64,000 nucleotides of DNA from Branchiostoma floridae (Eukaryota; Chordata; Leptocardii; Amphioxiformes; Branchiostomatidae). The stretch's first letter is position 1, and each line of letters starts with the position of its first letter. Below the pieces are notes generated by a model, which was given only the letters and a program-made list of their open reading frames with translations, did no database searches and was not told where the DNA came from. The stretch spans positions 1,624,001 through 1,688,000 of the forward strand of contig NC_049982.1 in NCBI RefSeq assembly GCF_000003815.2, given 5' to 3'. The translations under genes were made by a program, and so were the position numbers. Shown one piece after another: positions 58,101 to 64,000 of this stretch.

Positions 58101-59581
58101 ATATTAAGTATGCATACATGTGTAATGCAAGTTTAAGAAAGGTTTAAAATATGCCTTCTCTTACATGTTGGGATTTAATCCAATAGAAGAGACAAGGTTG
58201 ACCCTTCTAAGCAATAGCAATTATATCATTTTAGAGTAGAAGATTTTTTTTCTTTTTAAATACAACTGGCCTCATGCATACAGTGAAGGTTTATACATTG
58301 AACCAATATTCACTATTGAAATAGTTTCATAGTCAAATTCATCTTACTACATACAATTATATACTCTAGAATAAGACAGTGAGCAGCTCCTGTCACTAGT
58401 GTCAGTACAATAAACAAACAAACAAACAAACAAACTGTGCAGATCTTGGCTGGGTAGTCAGATTTTTAGAACATATCTATCGTGAGTAGCCCATACATGT
58501 ATGCACCAGCCAAAATTCCAAGACTCAACCTACTGTATGGTTAATATAACTTAGAACTTAGTGCAAACTTGCCCGCTAGATTTAAATACACATCAATCAA
58601 TTTGCTACCCACATGTCTGGAGATGAATAAATAAATAAATAAAACTTATGATCCAGTACTCTAATATGTACTATATATATATACAACCTTCCTGAGTACA
58701 GGACCAGTAATATTACTAGTAGTTTGAGCTGCTAGTCTAAGAGTAAAGAATCGTGTTAAGATGGTTTAACTCACAGAAAGCGACAACCAGTTTTAGAGAC
58801 CCACCTTTGCATGAGATCTACATGTATATACAGACCCTTAAAACAAAAGACACCAAACCTGCCTTATACTATAGTTATAGCTATCTGACCTTGAAACAGG
58901 GTTGTAGCCAGTGCCTGTACTTCTGTCCTTTGACTGAATTTAGCAGCTGGGGATGGAAATATTTTTTGCTCATTCTGTCCTACATGTATGTGATGGACAA
59001 AAATTTATATGTAAAGTCAATTAAGATATTAAACACTATCTCCCTTGTGTAATTTCTCACCAAAACAGATTAACAAGCTTACTATGTCTACCAGCAAAAT
59101 CTACACCTCAAAATGCAGGAAATAGCGCTTCAGAGGGTCTAGATTTCAAAATTTTCCAGGGAGGCATGCCCCCGGACCCCCTTAGGAACGTTGTGACTTT
59201 GGTATCAATAGGAATCAAAATTGAGGGGACGGAAAATGATTTCAGGCTGGCTACAAACAAACAGAAGTAATAAACAAACAAACAAACAAACAACCCAGGC
59301 TTGAACATTCGTCTCTTCGCATTTAACGCTAGTTTACCTTTATTCAAAGGCTAACTTATATCCGTTGTACCTAAAAACAGGGCATTTAGGGATATCACGT
59401 TGATAAACGATGGTTTTAAATTGTTTCAATATAATGCAGTTTGAGACCTCCGTCCGTCGACTTGATATCCCGAAATACCCTGGTGCTAAATACAACGAAT
59501 AAAGGTTACCCTGCGAATAAAGGTGAACTAGCATTACCCACCTTTGCCCGACGCCGAGACGATCTCGCCTGACTCAGCCAT
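27877..59581 (-). CDS. OSBPL8: Oxysterol-binding protein-related protein, ORP5/ORP8 type (20 exons)
   Basis: Exons, 5' to 3': 59542-59581, 56301-56468, 55170-55373, 52932-53016, 52376-52520, 51113-51136, 49287-49310, 47792-47904, 46634-46836, 46069-46181, 45638-45818, 45256-45352, 44072-44170, 33714-33811, 32529-32660, 31764-31864, 30744-30932, 29579-29732, 28707-28809, 27877-28133. From the second exon on, every junction is phase-consistent and encodes 829 residues (vertebrate ORP5/8 are about 880). Order: basic coiled coil, PH domain, acidic linker, ORD with [10 protein letters not shown] and EQVSHHPP, coiled coil, C-terminal hydrophobic tail anchor. ORP5/8 sit in the ER through that tail, bind phosphoinositides at the plasma membrane by the PH domain, and exchange PI4P for phosphatidylserine at contact sites. 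The first exon is phase 1 and the second enters at phase 0, so a linking exon is missing or the start differs. ORP5 and ORP8 are a vertebrate pair, so this is probably the single ancestral form; the symbol is by family. Confidence 0.92.
28140..28390 (-). repeat. Duplicated acceptor region of the last ORP exon
   Basis: 28131-28250 and 28256-28385 are ~120-bp direct repeats that include the C-rich tract, CTCAG acceptor and first bases of the exon (TATCCAGCC). Confidence 0.85.
28707..28809 (-). CDS. OSBPL8: ORP exon 19, Ser/Asp-rich linker
   Basis: 103 nt, phase 0 to 1; [20 protein letters not shown], then [14 protein letters not shown]. Donor GACG|GTTCGT chosen by phase. Confidence 0.8.
29579..29732 (-). 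CDS. OSBPL8: ORP exon 18, ORD C-terminal tail
   Basis: 154 nt, phase 2 to 0; [20 protein letters not shown], then [20 protein letters not shown]. The TRPWDP motif is shared by ORPs. Confidence 0.93.
30453..30502 (-). repeat. Copy of ORP exon 17 end with donor
   Basis: GGAGCACAACTGGACCCTAA, then CACATCCAGTCAGTGTCC mirrors the exon end about 270 bp downstream; the donor base context is kept. Confidence 0.8.
30505..30735. repeat. GTAGTARGATGTATGT minisatellite
   Basis: About 12 copies of a 16-bp unit between the donor of ORP exon 17 and its copy. Open frames of Y/H/I or M/C/V repeats on both strands are products of this repeat. Confidence 0.9.
30744..30932 (-). CDS. OSBPL8: ORP exon 17, post-ORD coiled coil
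   Basis: 189 nt, phase 2-2; [20 protein letters not shown], then [20 protein letters not shown] and [19 protein letters not shown]. Donor GA|GTCAGT chosen because it rebuilds the codon before TRPWDP. Confidence 0.93.
30960..31345 (-). repeat. Array of ORP exon 17 acceptor plus 5' edge
   Basis: Four further copies of a ~90-100 bp unit after the true exon. Each has a (GTTT)n tract, TGTTCCAG acceptor and 30-32 nt of exon start (GCTGTGGCAGCACGTGTCGG, then CGGCCATCATGGC). Confidence 0.9.
31764..31864 (-). CDS. OSBPL8: ORP exon 16, ORD C-terminal part
   Basis: 101 nt, phase 0 to 2; [20 protein letters not shown], then [14 protein letters not shown]. The E-x-Q-G-x-x-E-S motif matches ORP8. Confidence 0.95.
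32295..32500 (-). repeat. Two copies of ORP exon 15 end with donors
   Basis: 32428-32495 (GAT|GTAAGT kept) and a more diverged 32295-32340 ([20 protein letters not shown]). Both lie downstream of the true exon. Confidence 0.85.
32529..32660 (-). CDS. OSBPL8: ORP exon 15, ORD
   Basis: 132 nt, phase 0-0; [20 protein letters not shown], then [19 protein letters not shown], then STGSD. Donor GAT|GTAAGT. Confidence 0.95.
33376..33430 (-). repeat. Copy of ORP exon 14 end with donor
   Basis: About 45 bp matching the exon end (GATACAGGACGGAGATAGAG, then TTCAAACTCAAG|GTGGGG), 330 bp into the next intron. Confidence 0.85.
33480..33643. mobile_element. Foldback element, ~75-bp arms
   Basis: AAAGACTAAACTTTACTCAA... 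and its inverse at the right end; CCCCAAATTTTCAGTCGACT / AGCTGAAAATTTGGGG around the centre. Near-perfect palindrome in the intron after exon 14. Confidence 0.85.
33714..33811 (-). CDS. OSBPL8: ORP exon 14, ORD barrel
   Basis: 98 nt, phase 1 to 0; [20 protein letters not shown], then [12 protein letters not shown]. Separated from exon 13 by a ~10 kb intron packed with repeats. Confidence 0.95.
34069..34637 (-). mobile_element. Non-autonomous element with palindromic satellite (copy B)
   Basis: Inverted relative to 43242-43927 and alignable over most of its length. Contains about five CCACACATCGTGTGG palindromes at 34095-34195 where the other copy has about eleven. Ends TTCTCAACTAAAAACAG and GTTCTACCTTCGGTCTT. 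Confidence 0.85.
34640..36950. other. Intron 13 of the ORP gene, no feature
   Basis: AT-rich intronic sequence. One single TIR-like end at 36025-36050. No coding exon matching the ORP frame was found. Confidence 0.5.
36957..37735. mobile_element. TIR element (GACCTTAGAGTGTTCACACT...)
   Basis: About 50-bp imperfect inverted ends, GACCTTAGAGTGTTCACACT and AATGTGAATGGGGTCTAAG, with TTATCCGAATAAAACG modules inside both arms. Open frames in the middle show no transposase motif. Confidence 0.75.
37740..39415. other. Intron 13, nothing recognised
   Basis: No coding signal, no strong repeat structure visible. Confidence 0.5.
39418..39655. mobile_element. Tc1-like MITE or solo end
   Basis: GGGGGTTGGATAATTTTGCA at the left and GGGGGGTTGAATAATTTTGC then ATGCAACTGTATA at the right, the usual Tc1 terminus. 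The ends are in direct orientation, so two fragments may be joined. Confidence 0.55.
39660..41970. other. Intron 13, nothing recognised
   Basis: AT-rich; short open frames only, without motifs. Confidence 0.5.
41978..42938. repeat. Two direct copies of a ~325-bp element
   Basis: 41978-42304 and 42614-42938 share GACATAAATAAAA, GGGGTTCCCCAA, ATAGGGGTGATTTCTGATAT and the terminal palindrome ACCTCCATGACATTTCATGGAGGT. Probably SINE-like or a segmental duplication; about 310 bp lies between. Confidence 0.85.
43242..43927 (+). mobile_element. Non-autonomous element with palindromic satellite (copy A)
   Basis: Left part shares GTCCTAGGACAGTGGCCTAG with the MITE at 21712-21957. Right part (43660-43900) is a 20-21 bp satellite TTTCCACACGATGTGTGGAG, about eleven units, each a near-palindrome. 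Six overlapping open frames ([19 protein letters not shown] type) come from the satellite. Confidence 0.85.
44072..44170 (-). CDS. OSBPL8: ORP exon 13, ORD barrel
   Basis: 99 nt, phase 1-1; [20 protein letters not shown], then [12 protein letters not shown]. Confidence 0.95.
45256..45352 (-). CDS. OSBPL8: ORP exon 12, SHHPP motif
   Basis: 97 nt, phase 0 to 1; [20 protein letters not shown], then [12 protein letters not shown]. The two histidines are the PI4P-binding pair of the ORD. Confidence 0.96.
45521..45612 (-). repeat. Copy of ORP exon 11 end with donor
   Basis: About 91 bp nearly identical to the exon end ([10 protein letters not shown] through AEQ) with its own donor CAG|GTAAGG. A shorter acceptor-side copy is at 45856-45905. 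Confidence 0.9.
45638..45818 (-). CDS. OSBPL8: ORP exon 11, ORD signature [10 protein letters not shown]
   Basis: 181 nt, phase 2 to 0; [20 protein letters not shown], then [18 protein letters not shown], then [11 protein letters not shown]. The ORP fingerprint EQVSHHPP is split after EQ. The Lys/Asn pair binds the PI4P phosphate in solved ORDs (family knowledge). Confidence 0.96.
46069..46181 (-). CDS. OSBPL8: ORP exon 10, ORD start
   Basis: 113 nt, phase 0 to 2; [20 protein letters not shown], then [17 protein letters not shown]. Very close to ORP8; includes the ORD lid and first strands. Confidence 0.95.
46360..46600 (-). repeat. Array of ORP exon 9 donor-side copies
   Basis: Three copies of the exon end (AGCATCATCTGGACGCTCAT, then CAAACAG|GTAAAC) plus a partial one, separated by GTTT/AAAC microsatellite, in the intron after exon 9. 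Confidence 0.85.
46634..46836 (-). CDS. OSBPL8: ORP exon 9, acidic linker into ORD
   Basis: 203 nt, phase 1 to 0; acidic [20 protein letters not shown], then [15 protein letters not shown] and [12 protein letters not shown], the lead-in to the ORD. Confidence 0.95.
46860..47335 (-). repeat. Array of ORP exon 9 acceptor plus 5' edge
   Basis: Four copies of a 113-120 bp unit (copy ends near 46960, 47077, 47194, 47307), each with TTTCTTGTAG acceptor and codons [20 protein letters not shown]. Two units are exactly 117 nt (39 codons), so the frame stays open from 47131 to a stop at 46856 just short of the true exon. Confidence 0.9.
47792..47904 (-). CDS. OSBPL8: ORP exon 8, linker with poly-acidic tail
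   Basis: 113 nt, phase 2 to 1; [20 protein letters not shown], then an [12 protein letters not shown] run. Aligns with the NDSEIERQHF region of ORP8. Confidence 0.85.
47940..49280. other. ORP intron, nothing recognised
   Basis: Only a (CAAA)n tract at 49239-49275 next to microexon b. No coding signal. Confidence 0.5.
49287..49310 (-). CDS. OSBPL8: ORP microexon b, 24 nt
   Basis: TCCACAG acceptor, CCAG|GTTAGG donor, phase 2-2, GDDLIFP. Same size, phase and donor as microexon a. Confidence 0.6.
49440..50110. mobile_element. TIR element (TTTCAGTGACCGTCT)
   Basis: AGACGTTTCAGTGACCGTCT at 49451-49470 and AGACGGTCACTGAAACTTTG at 50071-50090 are inverted. Inside are further inverted modules (AGGCAACACGGTGTATTCCG, then GGAAGCATTGCCTAACGGAT). 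Non-autonomous. Confidence 0.7.
50152..50499. mobile_element. hAT-like MITE, copy 1
   Basis: Ends CAGGGCTCGAAATTC / ATTTCGAGCCCTG; internal GGGTGCACC palindromes. A related copy is at 55412-55717. hAT assignment rests on the CAGGG(C)TCGAAAT terminus. Confidence 0.8.
51113..51136 (-). CDS. OSBPL8: ORP microexon a, 24 nt
   Basis: TTCACAG acceptor, CCAG|GTTAGG donor, phase 2-2, WDEIACA. In frame with both neighbours. Likely optional. Confidence 0.6.
51545..51942. mobile_element. TIR element (GGCCTAGGAAAAAAAATGTT)
   Basis: CAGGCCTAGGAAAAAAAATG, then TTGTGTTTCCTGTTTC at the left is inverted at the right end (GAAACAGGAAACACAACA... TCCTAGGCCT). No transposase. Confidence 0.8.
52376..52520 (-). CDS. 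OSBPL8: ORP exon 5, PH domain C-terminal helix
   Basis: 145 nt, phase 1 to 2; [20 protein letters not shown] is the closing PH helix with its conserved Trp, followed by a polar linker ([14 protein letters not shown]). Confidence 0.9.
52932..53016 (-). CDS. OSBPL8: ORP exon 4, PH domain middle
   Basis: 85 nt, phase 0 to 1; [20 protein letters not shown], then LRAATDAD. Matches the PH insert of ORP8. Confidence 0.9.
53690..53739 (-). ncRNA. Hammerhead-ribozyme-like motif (left arm)
   Basis: Reverse complement of the right-arm motif: helix I TGCTTTTG/CGGAAGTA (8 pairs with G-U), core CTGATGA, helix II GAGTGA/TCACTC, then GAAAC and GTC. One extra A follows CTGATGA compared with the minimal consensus. 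Confidence 0.6.
54067..54166. other. Assembly gap, 100 N
   Basis: Unknown sequence inside the Penelope-like element. The left side breaks at GATGCTTCCTG, exactly where the second copy at 57241-57662 continues. Confidence 0.99.
54249..54298 (+). ncRNA. Hammerhead-ribozyme-like motif (right arm)
   Basis: TGCTTTTG (54249-54256), CTGATGA (54257-54263), GAGTGA/TCACTC helix II, GAAAC and GTC ending at 54290, then CGGAAGTA pairing back to helix I. The ACGT after GAA is self-complementary, as in dimeric hammerheads of Penelope-like elements. Confidence 0.6.
54957..55050 (-). repeat. Copy of ORP exon 3 end with donor
   Basis: About 94 bp matching 55133-55222, including the AAG|GTGGGG donor, in the downstream intron. 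Differs at several bases. Confidence 0.85.
55170..55373 (-). CDS. OSBPL8: ORP exon 3, PH domain N-terminal half
   Basis: 204 nt, phase 0-0; [20 protein letters not shown], then [18 protein letters not shown], then [17 protein letters not shown]. Its 3' end and donor are duplicated at 54957-55050. Confidence 0.95.
55412..55717. mobile_element. hAT-like MITE, copy 2
   Basis: Same ends and internal TAGATGTCAAGAAT...CCATACATAAACCTAAGAAA block as copy 1, shorter by about 40 bp. Flanked by AT-rich repeats, so the target duplication is unclear. Confidence 0.8.
56301..56468 (-). CDS. OSBPL8: ORP exon 2, basic coiled coil before PH domain
   Basis: 168 nt, phase 0-0; [20 protein letters not shown], then [20 protein letters not shown], then VVVLRDWLK. 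Matches the vertebrate ORP8 segment before the PH domain. Confidence 0.9.
56530..56645. repeat. Dispersed repeat with internal duplication
   Basis: GGAGTCTCAAGTTTGCGG twice, then GGGGCCAGTCCCTGGCCTAG as at 21200. Non-coding. Confidence 0.5.
57241..57662 (-). mobile_element. Penelope-like element, second copy
   Basis: Almost base-identical to 53645-54066, including the hammerhead motif (CTGAAGA core here). It then continues past GATGCTTCCTG into sequence not seen in copy 1. The right boundary is not determined; 57663-57900 has TGATTGGCTGCC repeats and may belong to it. Confidence 0.75.
57286..57335 (-). ncRNA. Hammerhead-ribozyme-like motif (second copy)
   Basis: Same helices as the first copy. 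One base differs in the core (CTGAAGA), at the position that is free in the CUGANGA consensus. Confidence 0.55.
57900..59540. other. First ORP intron region, linking exon not found
   Basis: AT-rich; CAAA tracts at 58412-58435 and 59272-59294. A coding exon joining ORP exons 1 and 2 would have to lie between 56469 and 59541 but none was recognised. Confidence 0.4.
59542..59581 (-). CDS. OSBPL8: ORP exon 1, candidate start codon
   Basis: ATG with [13 protein letters not shown] and donor AAAG|GTGGGT, phase 1. It does not join exon 2 in frame directly, so at least one exon between 56469 and 59541 was not found. Confidence 0.5.
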
Positions 59582-59599
59582 CGCGGGGAAAGTCGCTCC

Positions 59600-60240
59600 A
59601 CAAACGACAATGAACGTTTCATTCATTCAACTGGACGGCAGCTCCAGACAGAAGGATCCAACAGTTTCAAACGACAGCAAGCGTTTCGTTCATTCAACTG
59701 GACGACAGCTCCCGACGGAAGGATCCAACAGTTTCAAACGACACCTAACGTTTCATTCATTCAACTGGACGGCAGCTCCCGACAGAAGGATCCAACAGTT
59801 TCATGTATACCTCTCCCGGGAGTACAAAAATTGTGCTGAACTGGACAAACGTTTCGATCCACAAAATATGGTTGGAAGGTGAAAAGTCAGTTTTCACAAA
59901 AAAATTAGTGGCCTAACGGTTAGATCCACAAAATGTTTGGAAGGTTGACAAATTTCCAAGTCAAACAGTTCTCATTCAACAAGATGAGATGATCCAACAG
60001 CTCCAGACAGAAGGATCCAACAGTTTGTATACCTCTTCCGGGAGTGCAAAAATTGTGGGGAACTGGACAAACGCTTTGATCCACAAAATATGGTTGGAAG
60101 ATGACAAACTTCTAAGACAGTTTTCATAAAAAAATCAAATATAAATGTGGCCTAACATATAGATCCACAAAATGGTTGGAAGGTTGACAAATTTCCAAGT
60201 CAAACTGCAGTTCTCATTCAACAAGACGAGATGATCCAAC
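59600..60240. repeat. Tandem and larger repeats upstream of the ORP start
   Basis: 59601-59805 holds three ~68-bp units (CATTCAACTGGACGGCAGCT, then AGAAGGATCCAACAGTTTC). 59800-59990 is then repeated at 60000-60240 (ACAAAATATGGTTGGAAG). The promoter of the ORP gene would lie here. Confidence 0.8.
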
Positions 60241-60244
60241 TTTC

Positions 60245-61775
60245 ATCCCGTTGATAGGATAAACAAACTAAGATAAAAACAGACCGAAATCTCGAGTTTC
60301 AAAACAAAATGCTCGAAATGGGAGACAAACTTCCGAGTAAAGCATTCTTGCAAAAAAATCAGATCATGGAAGCAAAACGCTTTCAATGGTGAGAAACCTC
60401 TGAGTCATAATATGACTGAAAAGAAACGACAAAAATTTTGACACTTGGACAAAATGCTTGGAAGGGTAGAAAAAATCTGACTCATACTTGTACTAGGAAT
60501 ACACCGAATGCAACAAAATGCATGGAAGGATGATAAAAAATCTCCACCAGTCCAAGTCCAACCCCAGAGTTGCAGGTGACATAAAGCCCAGCTCAGGTGT
60601 TGGTGAGTCGTTGGTGTCGTGAGAAGTGCAGATGACTATCGGAGGTATTGGACATGGGGGGAGAGATGGCGTCACTAATGACCTCACACACAGAACCTGT
60701 CGAATCAGGACTGGCAGGAGCGACCCCGCAGTCATGCAACGTCTTACGGAACACAATGGGGAAGTGTCGACGCAGCAGAAACTAAACTGCTCAAGACAGC
60801 GGGAATACCTCACCTTTACTCCCACAGATAATGGTAAAGGTGTTAATGCACGATGTAAGCAATAAGTATTGGAGAGGCTTCCACAGTGATGTATGGCAAA
60901 ACTAAACACTTTGAATCCATTGTCAGACAAAATGAAATAATTTAAAAAATGTTACATTAAGAATTTGAATTACATTGCGTGGCATGGAACATTTTCTATC
61001 CCTCCAGTTTTGTAGAAAAAAATTATATTAATTTAAAGTGTATTGTATGATGTTTTTGACTTGGGCATGAAACACCTAATTCATAGCCTGACCTCTGCTT
61101 GGAGAGCACTTGCAGAGCAAACATCATTTTATACCAATGAACAGTACCATATTACATATACCAACATCAAGGTAAGGGTGATGCTCTACATGTATAATAT
61201 TTCTTAACTTGAAAATATGGTTACAGTGACAGAAATTGATTTGTATCGTTGGGATCTCAATTCATAGATGACCAACATGCTATTTTAGGAATTTTACTAG
61301 TACCCTGAAGATCCAGTAATAGATGAATAAATGCCAAAATTTCAAACACCTCCATCTAAATGTCATGGCCATCTTTTAGGCTATCGCTGCATACACACAA
61401 AGTGAATACACTGGATACCCCCTTGTGGTACAGTACAGGTAATGGGTAAGCCATGAGTCAGAATGAGGTAACCATGTCACGATGTCGCATAACTGGGGCA
61501 GAACATTCTAATAACAGCAGGGCAATACCTTAATGGTACACAGGAATTAGGTCAACAATGTTACCCCCCAATATACATGTAACATTATATATTTGTCACA
61601 TACCTGAAATATATATCACTACATAACAAGCTTAAACATTTTAGCTACAGAATATCTCTACAATAGCATGAAGCAAGATAAATAACAAGCTGTACATGGC
61701 CTCCTGCTATACTATAGATGGACTATACTGTATATGAAAAAAAGACTGAATGCAGCTACAGGACTTTCCAAAGAC
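60245..61775. other. Non-coding stretch
   Basis: No gene recognised; a TIR-like end CCTGACCTCTGCTTGGAGAG at 61085 belongs to the family at 7171-7455. Confidence 0.5.
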
Positions 61776-61779
61776 TATA

Positions 61780-62357
61780 CGAGGGGCGTGCAATAAGTAA
61801 TGCTCCTGACCCACTTCCAGTCATCTGATCTAGATGAAATTTTGTATGTGTAATGATTCATATCTCTATGGGTTATGTTGCAAAAAACAGCTCTAAACTA
61901 ATTGTGGTTTCTGATTTACTGGTGATTGAACTGAGTCAGGTGCGAAATGGACCAGGTGTGAAATGGAACCAGTTGAGTGTCGCGCAGTGATCCGGTTTTT
62001 GTATTTGAAAGGACGTACGCCAAAGAAGACTTTTGATGAAATGAATGAAACTTATGGTGATGATGCCCCATCATATGACCTTGTAAAACGCTGGCATTCT
62101 GAATTCAAACGTGGCCGGAAGTCTGTGGAAACAGCTCCCAGACCTGGTCGTCCCTCGTCTGCCATTGATGAGGCATCTGTTGGAGGACCAACCTGGGGTG
62201 TCCTACAAAAACGGTGTCCAGAGCTGCATCAAACGATGGGAGAAATGCATAACTCTGGGTGATTCTTATGAAGAGAATGACTAATATCTGTGTCAAGTTT
62301 CATTAATCTCCTGCTATGGGAAATGGGTCAGGGGCATTACTTATTGCACGCCCCTCG
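61780..62357 (+). mobile_element. Deleted mariner-type element with TA flanks
   Basis: Inverted ends CGAGGGGCGTGCAATAAGTA and TACTTATTGCACGCCCCTCG between TA dinucleotides. The internal frame (61963-62262) starts like a mariner-family DNA-binding domain (MEPVECRAVIRFLYLKGRTP, then YDLVKRWHSEFKRGRKSVE, then PRPGRPS). It then jumps to a short C-terminal piece, so the catalytic DDE/D core is deleted. Not autonomous. Confidence 0.9.
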
Positions 62358-62544
62358 TAGATGCAGAAGGAAGTGACTGATGATGATGATACTGAATCTC
62401 ACTGTATGCATTTTTTAGAGCCTGCAGCTGCGCAGGGATATCACTCTTTACTTAAGCCCTTGATATCAAAATGAGCAGCATCATGATCAATATTTCTGAT
62501 TCAACTGGAGCAGAATGGTCATTCCTAAATTATGGAAAAAAACA

Positions 62545-62606
62545 AACAATACACACACATGGTCCTACACATACACATACACACACACACAGTCACACAC
62601 ATGTGA

Positions 62607-62639
<33 letters not shown>

Positions 62640-62683
62640 CCACACACAAACAGCCACACACACAGTCACACACATGTGACTCT

Positions 62684-62714
<31 letters not shown>

Positions 62715-62887
62715 GCGCAGACACACACACGCAGACACACACACACACACACACACAAACACGCACACACACAAACACGCACACAAACAATCACGCAGAC
62801 ACACACACACACGCACACATACACGAATACTCACACCCACACATAGACATGGACACAGACACAAACACACACGCACATACACACATG

Positions 62888-62920
<33 letters not shown>

Positions 62921-62930
62921 ACACACATGG
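62545..62930. repeat. Long (CA)n microsatellite with variants
   Basis: ACAC tracts with interspersed GTCACACACATGTGACTC and ACACGCAC variants. The 171-residue Thr/His frame and its Val/Cys shadow are artefacts of the repeat. Confidence 0.95.
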
Positions 62931-63106
62931 ATAACCCCTTCAGCAGGCCTCCCCTATATATTTATAAACCATACAGGAAACACTAACAGTTGAGAGTCAG
63001 CTGTACATGTACCCATAATCCCCCAGGATTGCCCTCCCATTTGCAAAGATCACATCTGCACCTGTGGCTATGCAGACACAAAGTGCTCTCATTTCCCTGG
63101 ATAAGG

Positions 63107-63568
63107 GGTGGGTACTGGTACGGAAAATTCAGGTACAGGTTACGGTCCAGGTTTAGAGGTTCAGGACCAGGTCCTGACCTGAACCTGATTATCTGTGAAA
63201 ACTGGTAAATGGGCGATGGTCTGTTTTGCTAGAAAGGATTCTGACCTCCACTTGCATTTTTTTTTTTTGGTCATGAAAACAACCCTATCTGTAACTTTGA
63301 CCGTAGACGTTGTCCCTGTATACACACAACATGTATGTTGCTCTTGTTGTTGACCTAGTAGTCCACTGTGTTCTGCTGATGCAGTGGTCTGGACACTCTG
63401 CATCAACAACCTGTAAGCCCTAAAACATGGGAACCCCTGCCTGATGATGATGATCGGTCCAACATCCAGTCTACTCATTTCTTGTCGGTTCCGATTTTTT
63501 GGACCGGCCCAACAAGAAAAAACAGTTTTGTATCGGTATACCGAACTGGTACCCAACCCTACCCTGGA
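63107..63568. mobile_element. TIR element (GGGTGGGTACTGGTACGG)
   Basis: GGGGTGGGTACTGGTACGG at the left and CCGAACTGGTACCCAACCCT at the right are inverted. No transposase visible. Confidence 0.65.
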
Positions 63569-63569
63569 T

Positions 63570-64000
63570 AGTAAAGACCAAAGAACCCTGGGTAGCCTGG
63601 TAACCGTTCTCCAGGCACCTGTGCTGACAGACAAAGCTGCACTTTATCCACAAAGGTGGATCCCACTGGATAGCCTGGTAACTACTCTCTTCAGGTCACG
63701 TAACTTACTGAATCTAAACCTGGTCTATATAGAACTAACTGAACAGAAGTGATTATCAACAGAGAATACTGTCAGTGCTCCAACTCGATGATGAAGTAGG
63801 ACAGAAGAACTGGTAACAGCCTTTTCTGACAGGACATCACTAATTTCAAGTAAAGGTACCACCAGAGAGAAGAAACCATTCAGCACAGATAAAGGCCATC
63901 TGTTACTTCATGGCAGTCCCAGCTGTGTGGGGACTCAGGGCCACAAAACACTAAAATCAATCCTGTCTCTGTCTGTCTCTTTCTCTATCTCTGATTCTAC
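63570..64000. other. Right edge, nothing recognised
   Basis: GATAGCCTGGTAAC appears twice as a small repeat; no coding evidence. Confidence 0.4.

Noticed and set aside
59544-59882. 112-residue frame on the plus strand
   Set aside because: Follows three 68-bp tandem units and overlaps the ORP first exon in antisense.
62471-62986. 171-residue Thr/His-rich open frame
   Set aside because: It is the translation of a CA microsatellite; the opposite strand is equally open.

Overview
This window is animal nuclear DNA: intron-rich, moderately AT-rich, and full of short transposon remnants, microsatellites and foldback elements. The gene style, a vertebrate-like ORP5/8 gene and SINE/LINE tails such as 'tagccctcgggcaagaatttgc' fit a cephalochordate (amphioxus, Branchiostoma). 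That assignment is an inference from memory of those families, not a database result. One run of 100 N (54067-54166) shows it comes from a draft assembly.

Layout. (1) 1-5000: four consecutive, phase-compatible exons of an unrecognised lysine/proline-rich coiled-coil gene on the minus strand; its 3' part leaves the window on the left. Its introns hold a roughly 120-bp tandem array, a composite MITE and interstitial telomere-like (CCCTAA) blocks. (2) 10599-10886: a small CARD-only protein on the minus strand. (3) 12397-22728, plus strand: a 12-exon gene for a predicted type II membrane protein. A tyrosine-motif-rich cytoplasmic N-terminus (YxxP, YVN and YxxL motifs) is followed by one transmembrane helix and an extracellular ALK/LTK-like glycine-rich domain. 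All introns are phase 1. The glycine-rich last exon carries frame breaks and an in-frame stop. (4) 27877-59581, minus strand: a 20-exon oxysterol-binding-protein-related gene of the ORP5/ORP8 (OSBPL5/8) type, with an N-terminal basic coiled coil, PH domain, two 24-nt microexons, acidic linker, ORD lipid-exchange domain and C-terminal tail anchor. (5) 60-64 kb: no gene recognised; a deleted mariner, a long CA microsatellite and a terminal-inverted-repeat element.

The most striking pattern is that exon edges, with their splice donor or acceptor, are repeatedly duplicated into the neighbouring intron. This occurs in at least seven exons of the ORP gene, two exons of the left gene and one exon of the type II membrane protein gene. 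Copies occur singly or as arrays of 3-6 units of about 45-180 bp. A second notable item is a Penelope-like element with inverted terminal repeats that carry hammerhead-ribozyme-like motifs. It sits inside a LINE with a perfect 13-bp target duplication, and a second copy lies 3.6 kb away.

The three recognised genes have no evident joint pathway. They are separate transcription units that share the same mode of local repeat growth.
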